From an uncultured Amylibacter sp. (GTDB lineage: Bacteria > Pseudomonadota > Alphaproteobacteria > Rhodobacterales > Rhodobacteraceae), in assembly GCA_959347345.1 (NCBI GenBank), contig OY365738.1:62001-126000 (forward strand): 64,000 bases of DNA, written 5' to 3'. Position 1 is the first letter of the stretch. Each line of letters starts with the position of its first letter. The notes beneath the pieces were generated by a model that saw nothing but the letters and a program-made list of their open reading frames with translations, was not told where the DNA came from and ran no database searches. Positions 1 through 8,319 of the stretch are shown piece by piece. A program made the translations under genes and the position numbers.

Positions 1-37
1 GGCATGTGGCGCAATTAAATAAGGAGTTCAAAGGGTC

Positions 38-565
38 ATGATTTATGCTTTGGACGGTGCCGTGCCTTGTTTGCCCGACTCTGGGCGGTATTGGATTGCC
101 CCGAATGCGGTGTTGGTTGGCAAGGTCAATGTGGCGGAGGGAGTTACCATCTGGTTCGGTGCGGTTTTACGTGGGGATAACGAGCCGATTAGTATTGGGG
201 AGGGTAGCAATATACAGGATAACTCTGTTTTGCATACTGATATGGGTTTCCCCTTGGTGATTGGCGAGGATTGCACGATTGGGCATAGGGCTATGTTGCA
301 CGGGTGCGTGATTGGCGCGGGCAGTTTAATTGGCATGGGTGCGATTATTTTAAACGGTGCGCAGATTGGCAAGGGCTGTTTGATTGGCGCGGGGGCGTTG
401 GTGCCAGAGAATAAAGTGATAGCCGACGGGTCGGTGGTTTTGGGCAGTCCAGGGCGGGTTGTTCGCAGTGTAAATGACGCGGATAAAGCGCAGATGAAGG
501 CAGGGGCGGTGCATTATCGTGGTAATATCGGGCGGTATCGCGGGGGATTAACGGTTAGTGATTAG
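38..565 (+). CDS. Gamma-carbonic anhydrase family protein (hexapeptide-repeat)
   Basis: A 175-residue protein made almost entirely of left-handed beta-helix hexapeptide repeats (for example the stretch VIGEDCTIGHRAMLHGC and the later IGAGSLIGMGA). This is typical of the YrdA/PaaY/gamma-CA family, which are trimeric cytoplasmic proteins binding a metal between subunits. Histidines of the metal-site type are visible in NSVLHTD, IGHRAMLHGC. The length matches the family (170-200 residues). The ATG at 38 is preceded by an AAGGAG at 21-26. The last codons (V-S-D-stop) are read from the heptamer array that starts at 555, so the array supplies the TAG stop. True carbonic anhydrase activity cannot be told from sequence; many relatives are thioesterase-linked or of unknown role. 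Confidence 0.9.
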   Translation: MIYALDGAVPCLPDSGRYWIAPNAVLVGKVNVAEGVTIWFGAVLRGDNEPISIGEGSNIQDNSVLHTDMGFPLVIGEDCTIGHRAMLHGCVIGAGSLIGMGAIILNGAQIGKGCLIGAGALVPENKVIADGSVVLGSPGRVVRSVNDADKAQMKAGAVHYRGNIGRYRGGLTVSD

Positions 566-631
566 TGATTAGTGATTAGTGATTAGTGATTAGTGATTAG
601 TGATTAGTGATTAGTGATTAGTGATTAGTGA
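555..631 (+). repeat. Heptamer array TTAGTGA x11 (left end of copy A)
   Basis: Eleven perfect tandem copies of TTAGTGA. Because seven is not a multiple of three, the array presents stop codons in every frame on both strands. The gamma-carbonic anhydrase homologue terminates inside its first two units. Confidence 0.97.
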
Positions 632-1038
632 GTCTGCCCTTCGGGTCTTCGTCATCGCTTACGCGAGTGCCGACCAGCGTGGTCTTTTGTGCGTAGCCCC
701 CACATAAGGGCAGTTGAACCTGCCCGACAAGACAAAGATTCGTGGGGGCATGCCAAAAGCCCTTTGGTTTCAAGACGATAGATTCTCTATAAATTTACTA
801 TCTGGAATAACAAGACGAGTGATTGGATTATTTGCAAAGAATACTTGGGAATTGGTGATAGGTTTGCTCTAAATTTATTTAGGCTGTGCAAAAGACGCTC
901 GGACAGGCTTGGGTGCGCCCGCCCCGAAGAGGCTTTAGCCTCAAGGGTGCGGGCGTGCCCCGTGGGGGCATTCCAAAGGAATGACGCAGACATTATTTTT
1001 ATTTTCGGGCAGGTTCAACTGCCCTTGTGGGCTAAAAA

Positions 1039-1073
1039 AACTAATAACTAATAACTAATAACTAACAACTAAA
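1039..1073 (+). repeat. Heptamer array AACTAAT x3 plus two variants (right end of copy A)
   Basis: Three copies of AACTAAT followed by AACTAAC and AACTAAA. The reverse complement, ATTAGTT, differs by one base from the left-end unit (ATTAGTG), so the two ends of the element form inverted arrays. The monooxygenase on the minus strand ends inside this array (stop at 1062-1064). Confidence 0.93.
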
Positions 1074-2222
1074 TCCCCATAGCCAATCCTGACGGTGGGC
1101 GAACATACGACCAAGCATATTTGGCGCGATCAACCCCGCCGTAGCCAAAGGCCAGCCCGCCAAAAAACCAGCAGGGGGGGTGCGGTGAAACATCGCCATA
1201 TTGCGCCTTGATGCCTTTTGCACGCGGCTCACCCGTGCAATTCGCGCGGTATAATACTGCCCGAAAGCCGTATCATAACCCCCGCCTCCTTGCAAACATC
1301 CCGCCAACACCCACGCCGATTCTATCGTTTGGCACGCGCCTTGGGCAAAGGACGGCAGCATAGGATGACAGGCATCGCCCAGCAAAACCGCCCGCCCCGC
1401 ATGCCAGCGAGCCATCGGTTTTGCGTCATAAAGCGGCCATAAATCCACCGCCCCCGCCGCGTTCAAAACCCCACGAATACTGCCATGCCAATCGGCAAAT
1501 ACCGTGTTTATATCCGCATCCATATCGGTTATTCCAACGAAATTAACCACTCGACCGCCGTCAATCCTACTGGTCACCGCGTGTTGCCCTCGCCCCAGCC
1601 AGATGCACCCGCTATCGGGCGGAGGGGTCGCCAAATCGGTGATTGGCACAACTGCCCGCCACGCTCCACAGGGGTTTTTCTGCAGGAACCCAGCTTCGGT
1701 ATCGGCAAAAATCTGCCTACGCACGGCGGAATGCACCCCATCCGCGCCGATTAAAATATCACCGCATAGCCGCTCGCCATTTTGCAAAATAGCGGTTATG
1801 GACTCCGCCGATTGCTCCACCCCGTGCAGTGCGGAATTAAACCGAATCGCGCCGAGACCCTCGGACAAAACTTTTATCAAAGCACCGCGTTGAATTTGAA
1901 TATAATCGGCGGACGTGGGATTATTAACAGGATTATTCACAGCAGGATTCACAGGATTATTCACCCGAATCCGCATTCGCAAACCCCCCGTCCGTCCATC
2001 GCGTAAATCCAACGATTCGGGATAAAATGCGTGCGACCGCAAGTCCGCCACCAACCCCATCCGCGCCAATATCCGCATCCCATTGGGGGCGATTTGCAAG
2101 CCCGTTTCACCACCACGCAGATTCGGCTCTTTTTCCAAGACCTCCACCTGCCAACCCGCGTTTTTCAGGCACAAACCCGCGACCAAACCGCCAATTCCCG
2201 CCCCTGCAATAATGGCTTTCAT
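1062..2222 (-). CDS. FAD-dependent aromatic-ring-type monooxygenase
   Basis: A 386-residue class A flavoprotein monooxygenase of the salicylate hydroxylase/UbiH superfamily. It shows the N-terminal Rossmann motif GAGIGGLVAG followed by an acidic strand end (VLEKEP), the mid-protein DG motif (GADGVHSAVR) and the C-terminal FAD-ribose GD motif (VLLGDACHPMLP). It would use NAD(P)H and O2 to hydroxylate a soluble substrate that I cannot name. An Asn/Pro repeat insertion (VNNPVNPAVNNPVNNP, coded around 1918-1970 by repeated GGATTATT-type units) interrupts the region after the first third and looks like a recent low-complexity expansion. It starts 18 bases after the SDR gene's stop, so it is probably the last gene of the nonulosonate operon. 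Its stop codon and last two codons lie in the heptamer array of repeat copy A. Confidence 0.85.
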   Translation of the reverse strand: MKAIIAGAGIGGLVAGLCLKNAGWQVEVLEKEPNLRGGETGLQIAPNGMRILARMGLVADLRSHAFYPESLDLRDGRTGGLRMRIRVNNPVNPAVNNPVNNPTSADYIQIQRGALIKVLSEGLGAIRFNSALHGVEQSAESITAILQNGERLCGDILIGADGVHSAVRRQIFADTEAGFLQKNPCGAWRAVVPITDLATPPPDSGCIWLGRGQHAVTSRIDGGRVVNFVGITDMDADINTVFADWHGSIRGVLNAAGAVDLWPLYDAKPMARWHAGRAVLLGDACHPMLPSFAQGACQTIESAWVLAGCLQGGGGYDTAFGQYYTARIARVSRVQKASRRNMAMFHRTPPAGFLAGWPLATAGLIAPNMLGRMFAHRQDWLWGFSC

Positions 2223-2240
2223 CGGTGCGGCATCCCTAAA

Positions 2241-3050
2241 TTACCACGCATTATACCCGCCATCCACGTTGATAAATTGCCCAGTCATATGCCCCGCGCT
2301 ATCGCTTGCCAGAAACAACGCGACATCGGCGATTTCATCGGGTTGCGCCATTCTGTCTTGCATAATTAACGGACGAATACGGTCTTGGAAAACCTGCGAA
2401 TGGTCGTTAAAAACCGCCCCTGGAGCCAAGGTATTAACGGTTGCGTTTTGCTTGCGCCAATAGCTCGCCAACCAGAGCGTCAGCCCATGAATCCCAGCTT
2501 TGCTCGCCTGATAAGCGATAAAATTCTTAAACGGCAAGCCGTCATAAATATCGTGATGCGGAGCACGAAGGGCGTACATAGAAGCGATATTAATCAACCC
2601 AATCGGCCATTTACCGATGATTTGGCGTTCAATTTCCCGCGCCACAATAAACGCGCCCGTTAGATTAACATTAAGCGTTTTATTCCAAGAGTCCAGTGTT
2701 GTATTGGCAAGGTCGGGGAAATCCTGTCCCTCTGCCATCAGCATTTCACCGGTGATAGAGGCATTGTTGAAAAACACATTCGGGCGATGACCGTCCTCCA
2801 AGATTTTCCCTATCGTTTGTGCCACCGCGTCCTCGTTTGATACATCCATGGGGTAGAGGTGAAATCCCTCGGTCTTGCCGAAGGTTTCGCGTAATGCCGT
2901 AAGCCTCTGCCCTACCAGTTCTGATGCGATAACCTGTGCGCCCGCCGCCAGCATGCGCCGCACGTAGGTTCGCCCTAAAATCCCACCACTGCCCGTTAGG
3001 AAAATGGTTTTGCCTGTTAGGGTTTGTGGGGTTTGTGTTTTTTCTGTCAT
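2241..3050 (-). CDS. SDR family oxidoreductase (PtmA-like)
   Basis: A 269-residue short-chain dehydrogenase/reductase. Visible are the cofactor glycine motif TGSGGILGR near residue 20, the NNAS motif, the catalytic YQASK (Tyr-x3-Lys) with an upstream Ser (INIASMYALRAP), and the family C-terminal pattern LASDSAGHMTGQFINVDGG. Its ATG overlaps the stop of the cytidylyltransferase gene (ATGA), implying translational coupling. SDRs of this kind (PtmA in Campylobacter) sit beside CMP-nonulosonate synthetases and are implied in making a legionaminic-type sugar or its precursor. The exact substrate is not readable from sequence. Confidence 0.85.
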   Translation of the reverse strand: MTEKTQTPQTLTGKTIFLTGSGGILGRTYVRRMLAAGAQVIASELVGQRLTALRETFGKTEGFHLYPMDVSNEDAVAQTIGKILEDGHRPNVFFNNASITGEMLMAEGQDFPDLANTTLDSWNKTLNVNLTGAFIVAREIERQIIGKWPIGLINIASMYALRAPHHDIYDGLPFKNFIAYQASKAGIHGLTLWLASYWRKQNATVNTLAPGAVFNDHSQVFQDRIRPLIMQDRMAQPDEIADVALFLASDSAGHMTGQFINVDGGYNAW

Positions 3051-3751
3051 TCTTCTGCTCCTATTTTGTCGTTTTTTATCAAGTAATCTACATAATCAAA
3101 ATCCGCCATACTATCAATATCATAGCACCTCTGTGCGGTCATTAAATAGGGCAACACTCGCCCATCATATAAAAAAGATGCAACATTCAAATAGGACGGG
3201 CTCACCACATAAATACTGGCCGCATGTTCATAAACCACAGGCGCATCTTGGCGGGCAACAACCGCGTGGGGCAGGGGTTTGCTAACCTGCAACGCGCCCG
3301 TTTCATCAGGCTCTACCAGATTAAAATACGGGTTTTTACGGGCAATCGTGCAAGACATCACCATATCGGGGGCTTCGCGTTCAAACAAATCCAAAGCGTT
3401 CGTTATATCCGCCTGCCGACGCAGGGGCGCGGTTGCATCCAAATCAAGGAATATATCGGGGGCGAGTCCCAGCCCAACCGCTTTTTGCAAGGAATCACGC
3501 CAAACATCCCATTTGGACGCGCCATCCGTTGCCAATTCGGCCGCCCGTAATCCAATATCCAACGCACCTTGCGCCCGTGCGAATTGATACATATCGGGGC
3601 AATCGGTTGACACGATAATTTCATCCACACGCGGGTGTTCGCGCAATTGATCCAGCGACCATTGCAATAACGGCTTGCCGTTCAGCATCCGCATGTTCTT
3701 ACCCGCCAAGCCTTTTGACCCACCACGCACCCCAATATGCCCAATAATCAT
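3047..3751 (-). CDS. CMP-nonulosonate (acylneuraminate) cytidylyltransferase
   Basis: A 234-residue cytidylyltransferase of the NeuA/LegF/PtmB family. These enzymes activate a nonulosonic acid with CTP to CMP-sugar in the cytoplasm. The N-terminus carries the nucleotide-binding motif RGGSKGLAGKN, followed by PLLQWSLDQ and IVSTDC, as in the family. An acidic DLDATAPLR motif provides the metal/CTP site. The frame is open 18 bases upstream, but the Met at 3751 is preferred: it gives an ATGA overlap with the oxidoreductase stop, like most junctions of this operon, and starts directly at the beta-strand MIIGHIGVRGG. It could act on Neu5Ac, legionaminate or pseudaminate. Confidence 0.88.
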   Translation of the reverse strand: MIIGHIGVRGGSKGLAGKNMRMLNGKPLLQWSLDQLREHPRVDEIIVSTDCPDMYQFARAQGALDIGLRAAELATDGASKWDVWRDSLQKAVGLGLAPDIFLDLDATAPLRRQADITNALDLFEREAPDMVMSCTIARKNPYFNLVEPDETGALQVSKPLPHAVVARQDAPVVYEHAASIYVVSPSYLNVASFLYDGRVLPYLMTAQRCYDIDSMADFDYVDYLIKNDKIGAEE

Positions 3752-4701
3752 AACGCGTCCCCCCGGCAAAGAGGCGTGGCAATCGTACCAATAAAATCAC
3801 GGTTTTGATAGGCGGTGCAAATCATCATATTGCTGTTATGGCAAGCTGGCAGGCTAGGTGCAAGGCGGTTTTGTGGGTTTTGCCCTCGCGTGACCGCAAT
3901 AAAATCGGCTATCGCGGTTTGAAACATCTTTTGGCGGTCTAGTGTATAGTCCGCCCGCGCCCCATTATGAATAAACTCCCCATTGATAAAATCAAAATCA
4001 ATGGTCTGGTCGCGCCCCCACATCTGCAAACGGCGGGTGGATTGGGGCGATAGATAATCCATAGCAACCACACCCTGCGCGGATTGGGAGTGCAAAGCGA
4101 TTTCGGTGCTAACATCGGTTTTGGCAAAATCGGGGGCATCAAGGCAACGGACAGAGGATAAACGCAAATCGGGCAGCAGCAGGGTGATGATATCAATCTC
4201 ATGACATAAATCCAGCAGGACTCCGCCTCCGTCAGGTTGCGCCGCATAGCTGTTTTTTATTGACCAATCTTTGCGCCACTGATGCACATCATGCCCTATT
4301 GTCAGGGTAAATCGGTAAATATCGGATAAATCCATTTGCGCCAAGGCCTGCACTGCGGGATGATAGCGCATCATAAAACCCGCAAAACAAGTGTTGGCAA
4401 GGTCGCCCAAAACCGCGTGAATTGCGGTTAAATCTTTGGCGGTATAGGCGATCGGTTTTTCAATATAAATCGGCAGGTTTGCGTTTGCCAATATCTCAAT
4501 AATCGGTAGGCGGATTTGGCTGGCGGTGCATAAAAACGCGGCTTCAAATTGTGCGGTTTTCACCGAGGTTTTAATCGCATCTGCCACGCCCGCCACGCCG
4601 TTTTCACGAAAGGACAGAGCCGTGCTGGACTCGCCCAAGGCGGATAAATTGCCCGCGTGTCGTTGCCCGATTGCCCCTGTTCCTATGATAAGAAAGCTCA
4701 T
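3748..4701 (-). CDS. Gfo/Idh/MocA family oxidoreductase
   Basis: A 317-residue NAD(P)-dependent sugar oxidoreductase. The N-terminus is a Rossmann strand with GTGAIGQRHAGNL. The EKP motif (IYIEKPIAY) typical of Gfo/Idh/MocA enzymes follows the AAFLCTAS strand, and a GGGVLLDLCHEID segment matches the substrate-domain signature. The open frame extends to 4836, but the Met at 4701 is chosen because it overlaps the preceding waaA stop as ATGA and begins the Rossmann fold; the 45 residues upstream overlap waaA and have no family character. Such enzymes recur in nonulosonate clusters. Its substrate here, sugar precursor or CMP-sugar, is unknown. Confidence 0.85.
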   Translation of the reverse strand: MSFLIIGTGAIGQRHAGNLSALGESSTALSFRENGVAGVADAIKTSVKTAQFEAAFLCTASQIRLPIIEILANANLPIYIEKPIAYTAKDLTAIHAVLGDLANTCFAGFMMRYHPAVQALAQMDLSDIYRFTLTIGHDVHQWRKDWSIKNSYAAQPDGGGVLLDLCHEIDIITLLLPDLRLSSVRCLDAPDFAKTDVSTEIALHSQSAQGVVAMDYLSPQSTRRLQMWGRDQTIDFDFINGEFIHNGARADYTLDRQKMFQTAIADFIAVTRGQNPQNRLAPSLPACHNSNMMICTAYQNRDFIGTIATPLCRGDAL

Positions 4702-6023
4702 TTTGCCGTGTTCCTCGCGATAAGATTTGGCAGAGCCTCCAGCGTTCGCCGTGTTGCCCCCGCGTGGGTTTTGTAAAACATATCGGCGCGTTTGGCAAAT
4801 CCGTTTTGCTCGGTTTTGGAATAAAGGGTGTTCCATATTTTATCCGCCAAATCATCGGCATTTTGGGCGGTTAGCAAAACCCCCGCCGCGATAGCCTCTT
4901 CTGCAGGGTATTCAATCGTCCAAATCTGCGGTCCAACAAAGACGGGTTTTTTCAATGCAAGGGGTTCAATGATATTATGCGCACCTTTGGGGGTGAAACC
5001 CCCGCCAACGACCACGGCATTTGATAGGGCAAGGTAGAAATACATTTCATTCAGCGAATCGCCCAGCAGAATATCCGTGGTATTTAATGCGTTTTTATTT
5101 TTGGCAACGAGGGTTTTATTAAAGACTTTGGAACGTAATAATACGGTTTGCCCTGCTTGTTTTAACATATCCGCGACCTCGGCAAATCGTTGCGGGGCGC
5201 GGGGGACATAGATGATTAACGGGCGGGGTGTGCCGTTTTTATCGGCGCGGGTTTGCAGGGTTTTTATGGCTTGCAGGTAGAGCGAATCTTCGCCCAAAAC
5301 CGCGCTGGCTATGCAAAGCGTGGGGCGGTTTGTTTTGTTATTATCGGCGGCTTTTATTAAAGTCGCGGGGATGGGTTGGTCGAATCGCAATTCGCCCGTT
5401 ATGGCGATATTTTTCGCGCCAAGGGCGGCAAACCGCGTGGCTTGGGTTTCGGATTTCACCAGATAACCCGCGAAGCCCGCGGCTATTTTTCCCCGCAATC
5501 CGTGTTTATCACGGGCGAAACTTTTCTGCGGATATTGGGCGTTACACATAAACAATGGCACGTTTGCGGTGCGGGCGGAGGCTATCATTCGTGGCCAAAT
5601 TTCAATCTCCATCACCAGTCCAAATTGCGGTTGGAAGGTGCGGAAAAAACGCCGATAGACCCAAGCGAATTCAAACGGGATATACAGGCAAACCACCGTG
5701 CCATTCGCCACAGCATCGGGGAAAAGACTCTGGGTAGTCCGTCGCCCCGCGGGGGTAAAATGGGTGATAACAACGCGGTTGCCCGTGTTTAGAAAATCGG
5801 TGATAAGGGCGGTGGCAGAGCGCACTTCGCCCATGGAAACCGCGTGTATCCAAACGGTTTTTTTATCCGCAACAACCCCCGAATAAAACCCAAACCGCTC
5901 GCCCAACCAACGGCGATAATCCGCCTCTGCCCAGCCGCGATAAAACAGATAGCCAATGACAAAGGGCAGTGCCACCGCCCACAACCCCGACCATAAAAAT
6001 AAAAAAACACGTGGATTGCTCAA
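4698..6023 (-). CDS. waaA: 3-deoxy-D-manno-octulosonic acid (Kdo) transferase homologue
   Basis: A 441-residue glycosyltransferase of the WaaA/KdtA family, which transfers Kdo from CMP-Kdo to lipid A precursor at the inner face of the cytoplasmic membrane. There is an N-terminal membrane helix (residues 6-29). The motif HAVSMGEVRSA contains the catalytic-base Glu (E66) of the family. The segments PFEFAWVYRRF, ETEIWP-type LVMEIEIWPRM, and GGGFTPKGAHNIIEPLA in the C-terminal CMP-binding domain are all present. It overlaps neuC (upstream) and the oxidoreductase (downstream) by ATGA. Finding it embedded among nonulosonate synthesis genes is odd, since both Kdo and sialic-type sugars are CMP-activated 2-keto acids. 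It may be the ordinary Kdo transferase or a paralogue using the cluster's own sugar. Confidence 0.9.
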   Translation of the reverse strand: MSNPRVFLFLWSGLWAVALPFVIGYLFYRGWAEADYRRWLGERFGFYSGVVADKKTVWIHAVSMGEVRSATALITDFLNTGNRVVITHFTPAGRRTTQSLFPDAVANGTVVCLYIPFEFAWVYRRFFRTFQPQFGLVMEIEIWPRMIASARTANVPLFMCNAQYPQKSFARDKHGLRGKIAAGFAGYLVKSETQATRFAALGAKNIAITGELRFDQPIPATLIKAADNNKTNRPTLCIASAVLGEDSLYLQAIKTLQTRADKNGTPRPLIIYVPRAPQRFAEVADMLKQAGQTVLLRSKVFNKTLVAKNKNALNTTDILLGDSLNEMYFYLALSNAVVVGGGFTPKGAHNIIEPLALKKPVFVGPQIWTIEYPAEEAIAAGVLLTAQNADDLADKIWNTLYSKTEQNGFAKRADMFYKTHAGATRRTLEALPNLIARNTAK

Positions 6024-7144
6024 TCGTCAAACACCTTTTGCAGGGAACGTTGCCAGAATTCGGGGTCTTGCAACACGCGCAAAAACGCGCCTGCGCTGTC
6101 GCCTTTGCCAAATTCTGTATCGCGCGGCCAATCGCGCCCCCAATGATTCGCCAGAAAATCCGCCACCGCATCGCCCGCATTCGCAGCACAATTCACGATA
6201 GAATCCGCCTGTGCGCGGTTGGTTTGGCGAGTGCCGATATTCAGGCTGGGGATGCCTAAAAACGGGGCTTCACGCACCCCAGCAGAGCTATTGCCAATCA
6301 GGGCTTTCGCGTGGCGTAGCAGTTCGGAAAAATAGGCAAACCGCATGGAGGGAATCGTGCGAAATTGCGCGGACGGCAAACCCTCCAGCACCGCAAAAAT
6401 CGCGGCAGAGCCAGGATCATTATTCGGTAAAATCACCACAAAATTACGCCCAGATAACCGCAGGGCATTAAATAAATCCCTTGCTTGGTTGCCGATAGTA
6501 TCCTGCTCGGACGTTACAGGGTGAAAAATAACAATCCCATAATCGTTAAATTTAATATCGTAATAGTCCAGAACCTCGCCCAAATCCAGCCCCGTGGGTG
6601 CGCTATGGCTATCCAATTCGGGCGAGCCGATAACGCGAATCGCCCCCGTAGTCTCACCCAACGCACGCACCCGATTGGCGGCGGATTGAGAGCTGACAAA
6701 ATGGTCAGAAGCCAGCTTTGTATTGCAATGGCGAAAGATTTCATCAATAGTGCCAGAGACTTCGCCACCCTCAATATGCGCACAACGGATGTAGTTCGTG
6801 GCGCAAACCAGCGAACACGCCAGTGCCTCTATCCTATCGCCATGGACGACAACAAGGTCGGGTTTATGCTCACGACAATAATCGGAAAAACCAGTGATGG
6901 TGCGGGCAAGAATGGTATCCAATGGGTCGTCTTCAGTCTGGTTTTCAAAATCAAAAATGGCAACACCCGTGGTTTTATGCACCTCGTTTCTGGTCAGCCC
7001 ATACCGCGCCATTTGATGCATGCCCGTGGTGAAAAAACTAATGCGAAACCCCGCGTCTCGCAGGGTAATCGCAAGCGGTTCAATCTTGCCAAAATCGGCG
7101 CGAGTCCCCGTGACCATCACTATATGCTTATTATTTTCCATCAA
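6020..7144 (-). CDS. neuC: UDP-GlcNAc 2-epimerase, hydrolysing (NeuC/LegG-type)
   Basis: A 374-residue member of the hydrolysing UDP-sugar 2-epimerase family. These enzymes convert UDP-GlcNAc (or the bacillosamine analogue in LegG) to free ManNAc-type sugar plus UDP, the first committed step to sialic-type acids. The N-terminal VTGTRADFGKIEPL, the VVHGDRIEALA strand, CAHIEGGEVSGTIDE and the C-terminal IGNSSAGVREAPFLGIPSLNIGTRQ are family hallmarks. It overlaps the neuB 3' end by 11-14 bases (start at 7144 or the second Met at 7141) and the waaA start by 4. Whether the substrate is UDP-GlcNAc (NeuC) or UDP-2,4-diacetamido sugar (LegG) cannot be decided; no legB/legC/legH genes are in the window. 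Confidence 0.9.
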   Translation of the reverse strand: MMENNKHIVMVTGTRADFGKIEPLAITLRDAGFRISFFTTGMHQMARYGLTRNEVHKTTGVAIFDFENQTEDDPLDTILARTITGFSDYCREHKPDLVVVHGDRIEALACSLVCATNYIRCAHIEGGEVSGTIDEIFRHCNTKLASDHFVSSQSAANRVRALGETTGAIRVIGSPELDSHSAPTGLDLGEVLDYYDIKFNDYGIVIFHPVTSEQDTIGNQARDLFNALRLSGRNFVVILPNNDPGSAAIFAVLEGLPSAQFRTIPSMRFAYFSELLRHAKALIGNSSAGVREAPFLGIPSLNIGTRQTNRAQADSIVNCAANAGDAVADFLANHWGRDWPRDTEFGKGDSAGAFLRVLQDPEFWQRSLQKVFDD

Positions 7145-8180
7145 TAAAATCCGACCATTTTAATTGCTGATTATAGGTGACGGCGGATTTTAACACCCGC
7201 CCCAAAACCGCGTCAAACTCAAACCCCGCAATATCGCCTGTCCCCGGTCTTCGCGCCCAAATATCGCTTGCCGTAATAACATGCCCCGCAGGTAAATCTT
7301 TATCGGCAACGATAGAGCCGCGGGCAAAGCGATAAACCGATTCTTCTGGCTCGGTACGTTGTTTTTTATTATGCAGGGCAATGTGAATATCTCGCGATTT
7401 TTTAATCAAATGCGCCAATTCCGCAGGGTCCATAGAGCAAATAATATCAGGGCCAACCCGCGCCATCGTGTCCGTATAATGCCGTTCAATAATTGCCGCA
7501 CCACGCCCAACCGCCGCCAGAGCCATCTCTGGCCCAATACTATGGTCGGAAAACCCGATAACCGCACGGGGAAAGGCGGCTCGTAAATCATCAATCCCTT
7601 GCAGGGATACGATTTCAGGCGGGCTAGGGTACAGATTGGTGCATTCCAGCAGAGCATATTGCACCCCTGCGTTATCCAAAACCTCCACCGATTTGCGCAT
7701 CGTTTCAATCGTTTGCATGCCAGAGGACATGATAATAGGCTTGCCAAACGCCGCGATATGACGAATTAAAGGCAGGTTATCCGCCTCGCCAGAGCCTATT
7801 TTAAAGGCAGGAACGCCTATGTCATTTAAAAAATCCGCCGCACTGCGGGAAAACGGCGTGGATATGTAAATCATGCCCAGCGATTCGGTATATGTTTTTA
7901 ACGCAATTTCATCATCCATAGACAGGGCGCATTTCTCCATAACCTCCCAAATCGAGCAATCCGCGTTGGGGGGGAATATCGTTTTCGCTTCATCGGTCAT
8001 TTCATCGGCGACAAAATGGGTTTGATGCTTGATGATTTCACAGCCCGCTTTGGCCGCCAGAGCAACCATGGATTTTGCCGTGGCAAGACATCCGCCATGA
8101 TTAATGCCGATTTCAGCAATAATAAGCGGGGGGGCGGTTTGCGATATCTCGCGGTTTTTAATGGTTATGTTCGGTTTCAT
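7131..8180 (-). CDS. neuB: N-acetylneuraminate (nonulosonate) synthase
   Basis: A 349-residue PEP-dependent condensing enzyme that joins a ManNAc-type sugar and phosphoenolpyruvate into a nine-carbon nonulosonic acid. It begins with the TIM-barrel strand LIIAEIGINHGG, continues with IIKHQTHF, ISTPFSRSAADFL and FKIGSGEADNLPLI, and ends in a SAF (antifreeze-like) domain from about residue 285 with LPAGHVITASDI. The frame is open to 8429, but the Met at 8180 sits just ahead of the barrel; the 83 residues upstream are Pro/Ile-rich, resemble nothing and cross the opposing Sel1 promoter. First gene of the operon; NeuB, LegI and PseI are hard to separate by eye. Confidence 0.9.
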   Translation of the reverse strand: MKPNITIKNREISQTAPPLIIAEIGINHGGCLATAKSMVALAAKAGCEIIKHQTHFVADEMTDEAKTIFPPNADCSIWEVMEKCALSMDDEIALKTYTESLGMIYISTPFSRSAADFLNDIGVPAFKIGSGEADNLPLIRHIAAFGKPIIMSSGMQTIETMRKSVEVLDNAGVQYALLECTNLYPSPPEIVSLQGIDDLRAAFPRAVIGFSDHSIGPEMALAAVGRGAAIIERHYTDTMARVGPDIICSMDPAELAHLIKKSRDIHIALHNKKQRTEPEESVYRFARGSIVADKDLPAGHVITASDIWARRPGTGDIAGFEFDAVLGRVLKSAVTYNQQLKWSDFIDGK

Positions 8181-8187
8181 ACCGCGC

Positions 8188-8216
8188 AGTCTAGCGGTAA
8201 TTGCGTGAAATATCAA
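8188..8216 (-). promoter_or_regulatory. Possible promoter of the nonulosonate operon
   Basis: On the minus strand TTGATA (8211-8216) and TAGACT (8188-8193) are separated by 17 bases. Transcription would begin about 7 bases downstream, at or next to the neuB ATG (8180). There is no Shine-Dalgarno ahead of that ATG, so the message would be essentially leaderless. Prediction only. Confidence 0.35.
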
Positions 8217-8244
8217 ATGGTTTTTTATCGGCGGTTGCCGTGCC

Positions 8245-8273
8245 TTGACGCGGGGTGGTTTTGGCGGTAAGAG
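8245..8273 (+). promoter_or_regulatory. Predicted sigma70-type promoter, first Sel1 gene
   Basis: TTGACG (8245-8250), 17-base spacer, TAAGAG (8268-8273). The same arrangement and nearly the same spacer recurs at 8792-8820 before the next Sel1 gene. That repetition supports function, or at least shared descent by duplication. Confidence 0.55.
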
Positions 8274-8319
8274 GGGGGTGAGATTATCCATCCCCCGTAA
8301 GATTTTGAAAGCACACCCG

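Larger units (their letters stand above)
549..1073 (+). repeat. Mosaic intergenic repeat element, copy A
   Basis: The gap between two convergent genes is filled by a repeat-family member. Order: heptamer array (555-631); a block with short hairpins, including GACCA-GCG-TGGTC-TTTT and GGGCAG-TTGAAC-CTGCCC; a core of about 138 bp (752-889) containing GGATTATTTGCAAAGAATAC, shared with copies B and C; an imperfect long hairpin (about 910-960); the GGGCAG hairpin again in inverted orientation (about 1010-1027); and an inverted heptamer array (1039-1073). No protein-coding capacity is convincing. The hairpins could act as a bidirectional terminator for both flanking genes; that is inference. Confidence 0.85.

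Noticed and set aside
787..1051. Small open frames of 60-70 codons within the repeat elements (also 26153-26353 and 28761-29003)
   Set aside because: They fall across conserved hairpins and the shared core on both strands, lack ribosome-binding sites, and are not kept in frame between copies.
4702..4836. N-terminal extension of the Gfo/Idh oxidoreductase
   Set aside because: The Rossmann fold begins at the Met at 4701, which also gives the ATGA coupling seen through the operon.
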